Assembly (NCBI RefSeq): GCF_017562075.2 | Contig: NC_054084.1 | Span: 15,762,798 to 15,826,797, forward strand | DNA from: Anopheles merus | Lineage: Eukaryota > Arthropoda > Insecta > Diptera > Culicidae | Direction: 5' to 3' | Length of the DNA: 64,000 nucleotides | Shown here: positions 58,036 through 64,000 of the stretch, piece after piece | Numbering within the stretch: the first letter of the stretch is position 1 | Layout: the number at the start of each line of letters is the position of its first letter | The notes under the pieces: model-generated | Databases searched by the model: none | What the model saw: the letters and a program-made list of their open reading frames with translations, nothing else | Told to the model about the DNA's origin: nothing | Translations under genes and position numbers: made by a program

Positions 58036-59717
58036 CTTTTTCGAAAATCCGATATCCCGTTTTTATCAACTCTATCTGGTCAGCTTAATACAGTTCCATA
58101 CGCAAAAGGATGAAATATCCTGATTTCGGAATTTTAGGGTTTTAATTATTATAAACATATTTACAACGATAAGGTCATCAAAAACCAATGATAGCCAACT
58201 GATAAGCTTTTGCTCTCGATCGTATACATTTAATGATTTTTTTTATTATACAGTCGGATCTCTCTTTTCGATCCGGGTTTTCTCATTTTCTTGCAGCCAA
58301 GTATAGCTAGCAAGAATCATCCCAAATCCGTCCATCTGCTATCTTGTTGTGTTTTATTTTAACGCAAAATTGATAATTAAACGGGTAAAGATTTATTTAC
58401 TCCACAGATCACATGCGTATTTTCTCAGCCTTGGACCTGTTAGGATGGGCCTCGGACCTCGGGCCATTCTTCGCGTTGCGACAAAGTTGCGAACGATACG
58501 ATCACGTTCCAGCCTAGCGTCCCAGCGACGGTGGCGCAGTTAATTGCTACTAACAAAGACACACCCACACACACACACACACACACACTCCGCGTAGGAA
58601 ATAATATCCGCGAAAGGTAGACAAGGCAACGCCACCAATCTACGCCGGTGGTATGAATGGTGCCAATTATTTAGCTGAAGCTGGTAGATCATAAAACCAA
58701 AACTCTCCTGTTCGATAAGGGAAAGGGAATTTAATGTTTACCGGGCAGCCATGTATCAATACGGGGAAGTGGACGGAGGGGGGAGGGGAGATGTATGATC
58801 AGGTGTTTCGGTTAGCGCCTCACGGTATCCAAATCGGTAGCTTCGGGGCCGTCCCGGGCCGGCTGGTGGGCTCGGTTGTAATATATATCTGCACAGCGGC
58901 TAGCGGTGAATCATCATCGGCGCTATCATTCGCCACACAGTGTCGAGCGACATTGGCGCTCCAATAAACAAATGACACTTTTCGAGCAATTATCACCGGC
59001 ATGATACCTCTCTGCGGCTACGCATAAAAATAAATCGTAGCGCAAAGATTTGAGCGAAGATTAACACTTTCGCGATAATTTCTGCTAATCGCACGCAATC
59101 AGAATTAGGAACACCTTAACGTAGTCTACACACTTTGGCCGCAGTGAGTCATTTGACCAAAGATTGATTGATTGGAAAGTGTGTGTGTGTTAAAAATCGA
59201 AAAGAAAAACAAAAATCATAAATTAAGCCAAAGAAATGCTATTACTGGAATAGGTACTTGATAAAACGCGACGGATCAACAACAACTTTTGGGGGCCAGT
59301 ATTTACCGTTACAGATTACTTCCAGTGGGTAGAATTATGTTTTTAACGCAACCAACTGTGTCTTATCAGCCCGACACGGTGACAGAAAACCGGGGTGTGT
59401 CTGTACTGTTGCCCTGGTCATGGGATGCAGCTAATTGTCGGAAGATCTTTGATAATTACAATATCTAGTGTGTCACACAGTTTTTTTTTTATCTGGCTTA
59501 CTTGTGGAAAGATAAATATTTCCATTTTCACCGTGTTGCCATGTGCTCGGTGGCCCGTGTTTTGACCGGGTAAATAAGGGAACTGCATTTGCATAACATG
59601 TTCTATCTTTGGCAGAGGCTTTACGCTTTTTTAAGTTGTTTGATTTAGTGTAAATAATGAACTGAAAGCGATTTTTTAATCATTTTTTTGGGAATCAAAC
59701 ATTCAATCAACTGGGGT
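58036..59717. other. Intergenic; nothing recognised
   Basis: Mixed-composition spacer with (AC)n at about 58561-58588. No ORF with supporting signals and no clear terminal repeats. Confidence 0.3.
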
Positions 59718-60452
59718 AATTTTCCAATTGTTGCACCACCGTCCAATTATTGCACATTGCGTATAAATTGTTGTTTATCCAGATATTTATAAAACTTTGA
59801 TTAAAGCAAGCATTTTTCCTTTAATCTTGCGCATTTTTGACACTTATTGGACAATTTTATTATTTTAAAAGACTGTTTTTTTTTCAACATTTTAAACACA
59901 AATGAAGATACATATTTCGACTGATTTCGAGAAATAGAATTGATTTCGTAGCAAAACCGCTAAGAATTGTGCCTCACAAAATAAGGTTTATATTTCCCTG
60001 TGAACAATTTACACTTTATATTTTGATTGTAATCAAATAAATCTCACGATTCGGTAATGATTTATTTTTTTATTTTTGTAAAAAATACTTCTTTTAGTCC
60101 ACTGTTTGTTCAATAATTGGACCAAAGCGAGTGCTTCGATCCTATTTATTGCACAGCCCAAAGCCTCCTTGTTTCATCGTGCTATCATCTTAACAGTGTT
60201 TTGTTTACAATTGGCGTGCGGTTGCAGGTGAAAGTTCGCTACTTATTTAGCGGAATTACGGCTTGAAACACAGACAAACATGTAATGTAACAGCGTTTCG
60301 TATTGTATTGAGCACTGTTCGAGAAAAAATAATCCATTTTAAGGATTTTTTTTTGTTTATTTCAGTGCATTAGAAAGTGTGCAATAATTGGCTATGAAGT
60401 GTGCAATAGTAGAATTTAGAGTTTTTGTAAGTGTACAACAATTGAATTTTTG
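59718..60452. mobile_element. Candidate TIR element, about 735 bp
   Basis: The left side has AATTTTCCAATTGTTGCAC and then CCAATTATTGCAC (59718-59755). The right side has the inverted forms GTGTGCAATAATTGG (60378 on) and GTGTACAACAATTGAATTTT (60431-60450). More CAATAATTGG and TTATTGCAC motifs lie inside (60110-60152). Two nested inverted pairs in the same order argue for a foldback or TIR element. No target duplication was identified. Confidence 0.5.
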
Positions 60453-60719
60453 AATAGATTTAAAAAATAGATTTTTTTTGCCATTATTCATCATTGTTAT
60501 CCCTAAAATAAAATTTCCATACTATTTTTTAAACATTAATAATGTACAATAGACACTCATAACAAGAATAAGTAATTTTATCCATCTAAAACATATGAAA
60601 CATGTTGGTTGTTCCCTTGAAGAATGAGGATCACCCTAAGATCACTAAAGAAATTGAGTTAAATTCTGGTGGTAACTCCCTCGTTAGATTTCTACGCTGA
60701 ATTTTGGAATTAGTTACTG

Positions 60720-61170
60720 GATAAGAACAGGCACTGTTTCGATTCAAGGAACGGAACACGTTCACGAATCATTGCAGAACCGGAACAAAACCTGGGACAG
60801 TTACGGATTGTTTTAGATCATCAGTTCAGAACCATCAGTTCCTAGATTGGTATGGGTTCTAGATCGGATCTAGGAACAATGTGGATTCAGGAACGGTTCT
60901 AGGTTCAGTTGCATGACCTGAACTATGAATTCAGTATCAGTTCTAGGACCGATATGAGTTTACATTCAGTTCCTGCGCCGGCATGGGTTCGTGATCGGTT
61001 CCAGGACCGAAAAAGGACCATTAACAATAACAAGACTGGTATGAGTTCAGTATCAGCTAAAGGGCCGTTGGATGGATTCAGTGTCAGTTACAGGACCGGT
61101 ATGTGTTCATGATCGGTTCAAAAACTGGTATTAGTTTCAGTATCTGTCACAGGGTTCCAATGAGACTGGA
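60720..61170. repeat. Degenerate minisatellite, unit about 30-45 bp
   Basis: A unit like TTCAGTATCAGTTCTAGGAC followed by CGGTATGAGTTCA is repeated roughly a dozen times with heavy divergence (for example starts near 60929, 60963, 61036, 61080 and 61105). Unit lengths vary, and the related words GGTTCTAGG and GAACCGG occur at the left edge. Confidence 0.6.
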
Positions 61171-62856
61171 TATGTTCCAGCCATATTTCTACAGGATATT
61201 CTGGTTTGGGTCCAATAGAAATCGATTAAACCCAGTTTCAGTTCCAAAATAGGCATAAGGCGTCATCCATCAATTACGTAACGCAAAAATCTCCCCAGGT
61301 CAAACTTCGTTTACATGTTTTTAATTGGTTTATTTAATTTTTATATCACATTTTTTCGATAATTATTTGTATTTTCGACATGTATGAAGATAAAAACTAA
61401 GAAATCATTTATTTTTCCTATTTTCACATTTATTCCTCATTATCTACGAGACACATGTACAATTTAATTGAAATTAGAACTTTTACTCATATGATTTCAA
61501 ATTTTGTGACTAAACAAATCTTCAACACTTTTGTTAATATATCTCATTTTTTCGATAAAATCAATAGACATACAAACATGCACTTTATCACCAAGAAATC
61601 TGTTCTATTTGCTATACTTTGTGTGCGAAAACCAATGGTTAACGGTTTTAAAATGACGTAAAGCCCCTCAACTAAGACCCTTTTCTACCACCTGATATTT
61701 TTAATCCTCCTTGTTTGCAATGTTCTTGCATCACCATCATCAGAAGCGCATTTTATCGAGCTATCCAGGTCCTCCATAAATATGTCAATCTTTCCGGGAA
61801 TATGTCTTTGGCTTTAGATATTGTACCACCGTCAAATTGATTATTCTATTTCACATAAAATGTGAACATGTAACCTGCGAATCGCATGCTACAATCATCA
61901 AATTCGTGCCTCTACAATCGAATGCGTGCCACTGCACTCGTCACAGTAACTGAATGCAACGTTATTGGGATGATCCTTTGGAAAGTTTCCGTCTTTGGTT
62001 CAAACCTCGTATGAACCGGCCCCCTGACAATGACGAACTATTCGGCTGCGTGCTACATAAAAAGTAGCGAAATCCTTTTAAGACCGGCAGAATCGCAAAG
62101 GTTGTTAAGTCACGAAGAAGAATGCTCGTTTATTACTCGTTCGTCGTTCGTTCGGATGACGCCTTAGATTAAAATAAGTATATTTTGATGTGGCCCTGTA
62201 ACGGGATTTTATTACCGAGACGCTACAAACCATATCCCAGCGTTATTTAATACTTATACAAACACTCTTAAACCTCCACTAATTCACTTATCATTAATAA
62301 AGCAAACTTATTTCTTTCCAAGAAAGCTTATTCACCATTTATTCTGCCGAATGGTTTAGTCTTGGACTAGCTGGTACAATAACAATTTACAAAGAGCTCA
62401 ATGTAAAGCCATTTCCTCGAACAGTACTCTGACTTCGACTTGGACTGTGTTTAAGCCTAACAAGAACGTGTGAACAACTACTTAGCTTATACTTAAGCCA
62501 CCTTTACATTCAACTTTACATCCAGTCACGCTAAACAAACAGCCCACAATGTAACCGAGCTCCACCATGTCATCACGTCATCGTAAACAAACGGAACCAC
62601 TCCACTCTACCATTCCTTTTACTAAACGCGCCTTCAGCACGTCTACAACACTTTATTTCCATTTCTTCCTTAAATACAGTGGCGTTAGTGAGATTGTAAA
62701 ATGCTTATCGATCTAAAATGTCAACAGTATTTTCTTGTCTCCGAATTAAGCCGCACCCGCTCCGAAAAGAACCGCACTCCTCCTATCACAGACTAGTGGT
62801 TTCGCTTATCTAAAACTCCCTCGGTGTTTCCCAGATGCGCCCAGGTGCCGGGACCG
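61171..62856. other. AT-rich spacer and 3' UTR of transporter 3
   Basis: AAGGCGTCATCC at 61257-61268 and its inverse at 62154-62165 could bound a further element of about 0.9 kb. The end resembles GGCGTCATCCAT-type transposon termini, but no target duplication fits. From about 62400 the sequence is probably the 3' UTR of the minus-strand transporter. No ORF is supported. Confidence 0.3.
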
Positions 62857-64000
62857 TTACGCCTTCGAGGCCTGCTTGTCTGCGTCGGACGCGTTTGCCT
62901 CCTTGCACCCACCGCGGAAGTAATCCTCAATGTCCTGCAGCGTTCGGCCTTTCGTTTCGGGCAGGAAGAAGTACACGAACACGATGCCCAGCAGGGCGAC
63001 CAGTCCGAAGAACAGGAACACATTCTCATTACCGATCGCGCTGACCATCGACGGGTAGCTCTTCAGTATGATGAACGACATGGTGTAGCCGAAGAAGATC
63101 GTCAGCCCGGACGCGAAGCCACGGATCTTGGTCGGATAAACTTCAGCGTTCATCGAGAAGGGTAGCGTGAGGAAGCCAAGCGTAGCGGTAAAGATAAACG
63201 CCACCAGCAGTGCGGTCGGGATCCAGTTGTACTGCGTGTCGGCCACCGGGAACACGGCACACGCCGCCAGCCCAAACATACAGCACGCCATGCCGAACCC
63301 GGAGAACAGGGCCGGCGGACGGCGACCAAACTTGTCCGAAATGAACGACATCAGCACGGTGGTGACGACACGCGTCAGCCCTACCAGCACCGCGCTCAGG
63401 AACGGATCGATCGCAACCCCTGCCTCCACGGAGAAGCTGGCCGCGTACACGATAATGACAAAGATGCCGGAGAATTGTTGAAACAGGAAGAAGATGCACA
63501 TGATCGAGAGCGGTTTGTACACTTCCGGCTTCTTCAGCTGCACCAGCTTGGAGGACTTTTTCGTCTCGGACGACCGGAACCGGGCCACATTCTCTTCGAG
63601 CGACTTGATCTCGGCCTTTATCTCCGGATGATTGTCCTCCTTGATGGCGCGTATCACCTTCAGGTAGCGTTCTGCGTCCTGGGGTCGCCGCTTGCCCACC
63701 AGCCAGCTCGGTGACTCCGGCAGGGGAATAACGGTGATCAGCGACACGCCAGTAAACACGCCGCAGATCGTACAGACGTAGCGCCAGTCCTCCTGTGAAA
63801 GGTATGGTTCAGTACTCAGAGGGGGCTTACAATGGGCGTGGCTGTTGCGTTGGCGCCTACCTTGAACATGTAGCCTAAAGAGTACACCAGCAGCATTCCA
63901 ATGCCGGTACAGCCGGCCGTGAGCAGCGTCAGACGGCCTCGCAGCCGTGGGTGTGCAACTTCGGCGGCATACACCGAGGCCGGCGTGCTGGAAAGCCCGA
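62857..64000 (-). CDS. Facilitated trehalose transporter-like MFS sugar transporter 3 (5' part outside window)
   Basis: Two exons are visible, in coding order: the end of one (64000-63861, reading on from outside the window) and the last exon (63792-62857, stop at 62857). They encode about 358 residues from near helix 4 to the C-terminus. The sequence is close to transporter 1 throughout, including PASVYAAEVAHPRLRGRL, PLPESPSWL, FLFQQFSGI, ISDKFGRRPP and FLPETKGRTLQDIEDYF. It shares with transporter 1 the intron after GYMFK at phase 0. Near-identical stretches (for example LVGLTRVVTTVLMSFISDKF and MNAEVYPTKIRGFASGLTIF) suggest a recent duplication or gene conversion. The tail is short and ends near DADKQASKA. 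Confidence 0.9.
   Translation of the reverse strand, partial: RAFQHAGLGVCRRSCTPTAARPSDAAHGRLYRHWNAAGVLFRLHVQGRRQRNSHAHCKPPLSTEPYLSQEDWRYVCTICGVFTGVSLITVIPLPESPSWLVGKRRPQDAERYLKVIRAIKEDNHPEIKAEIKSLEENVARFRSSETKKSSKLVQLKKPEVYKPLSIMCIFFLFQQFSGIFVIIVYAASFSVEAGVAIDPFLSAVLVGLTRVVTTVLMSFISDKFGRRPPALFSGFGMACCMFGLAACAVFPVADTQYNWIPTALLVAFIFTATLGFLTLPFSMNAEVYPTKIRGFASGLTIFFGYTMSFIILKSYPSMVSAIGNENVFLFFGLVALLGIVFVYFFLPETKGRTLQDIEDYFRGGCKEANASDADKQASKA

Overview
This is a eukaryotic window, almost certainly from a mosquito and most likely Anopheles. The genes have many short GT-AG introns (about 55-95 bp). The proteins match insect families. The non-coding DNA holds tRNA-derived SINEs of about 213 bp (like Anopheles SINE200), MITEs with TA target sites, and many (GT)n, (CT)n and (AAT)n tracts. 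Names rest on my reading of conserved motifs; no database was searched.

Layout. Positions 1-5615 are gene-dense. They hold a PIGBOS1-like mitochondrial micropeptide (minus), a divergent unrecognised 139-aa gene (plus), a convergent 677-aa low-complexity gene (minus), and 3-hydroxy-3-methylglutaryl-CoA lyase in four exons (plus). A 721-bp hAT-like element stuffed with a 10-bp satellite follows at 5860-6580. Positions 6600-20832 hold one large gene on the plus strand: a leader and large 5' intron, then 17 coding exons for a coiled-coil protein of about 1982 aa with a cysteine motif at its N-terminus. Positions 22942-29083 hold an organellar-type Na+/H+ exchanger of the NHE6/7/9 class (plus), with a possible 10-residue cassette exon and two possible C-termini. 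Skp1/SkpA is intact at 32603-33091 (plus).

The right half is dominated by three paralogous, minus-strand sugar transporters of the facilitated trehalose transporter (Tret1-like) type: 35141-37106 (518 aa), 45047-48519 (565 aa) and 62857 to beyond 64000 (partial). GID8, a CTLH E3-ligase subunit, lies between the first two. The middle paralogue lacks an intron that the other two share. The long spacers are mostly repeats: a three-level nest (SINE inside a mariner-like element inside a hAT-like element, 41613-43481), a mariner-like element with a nested MITE (51822-52940), several CAGGG-type MITEs, and a degenerate minisatellite near 61 kb.

The genes are not one pathway. HMG-CoA lyase, trehalose/sugar transport and GID8 all touch energy metabolism, but their closeness may be chance. 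I found no convincing undescribed multi-gene system. The best leads are the probable dicistronic PIGBOS-like transcript, the hAT-like elements with orientation-switching satellite cores, the nested transposons, and the intron differences within the transporter cluster.
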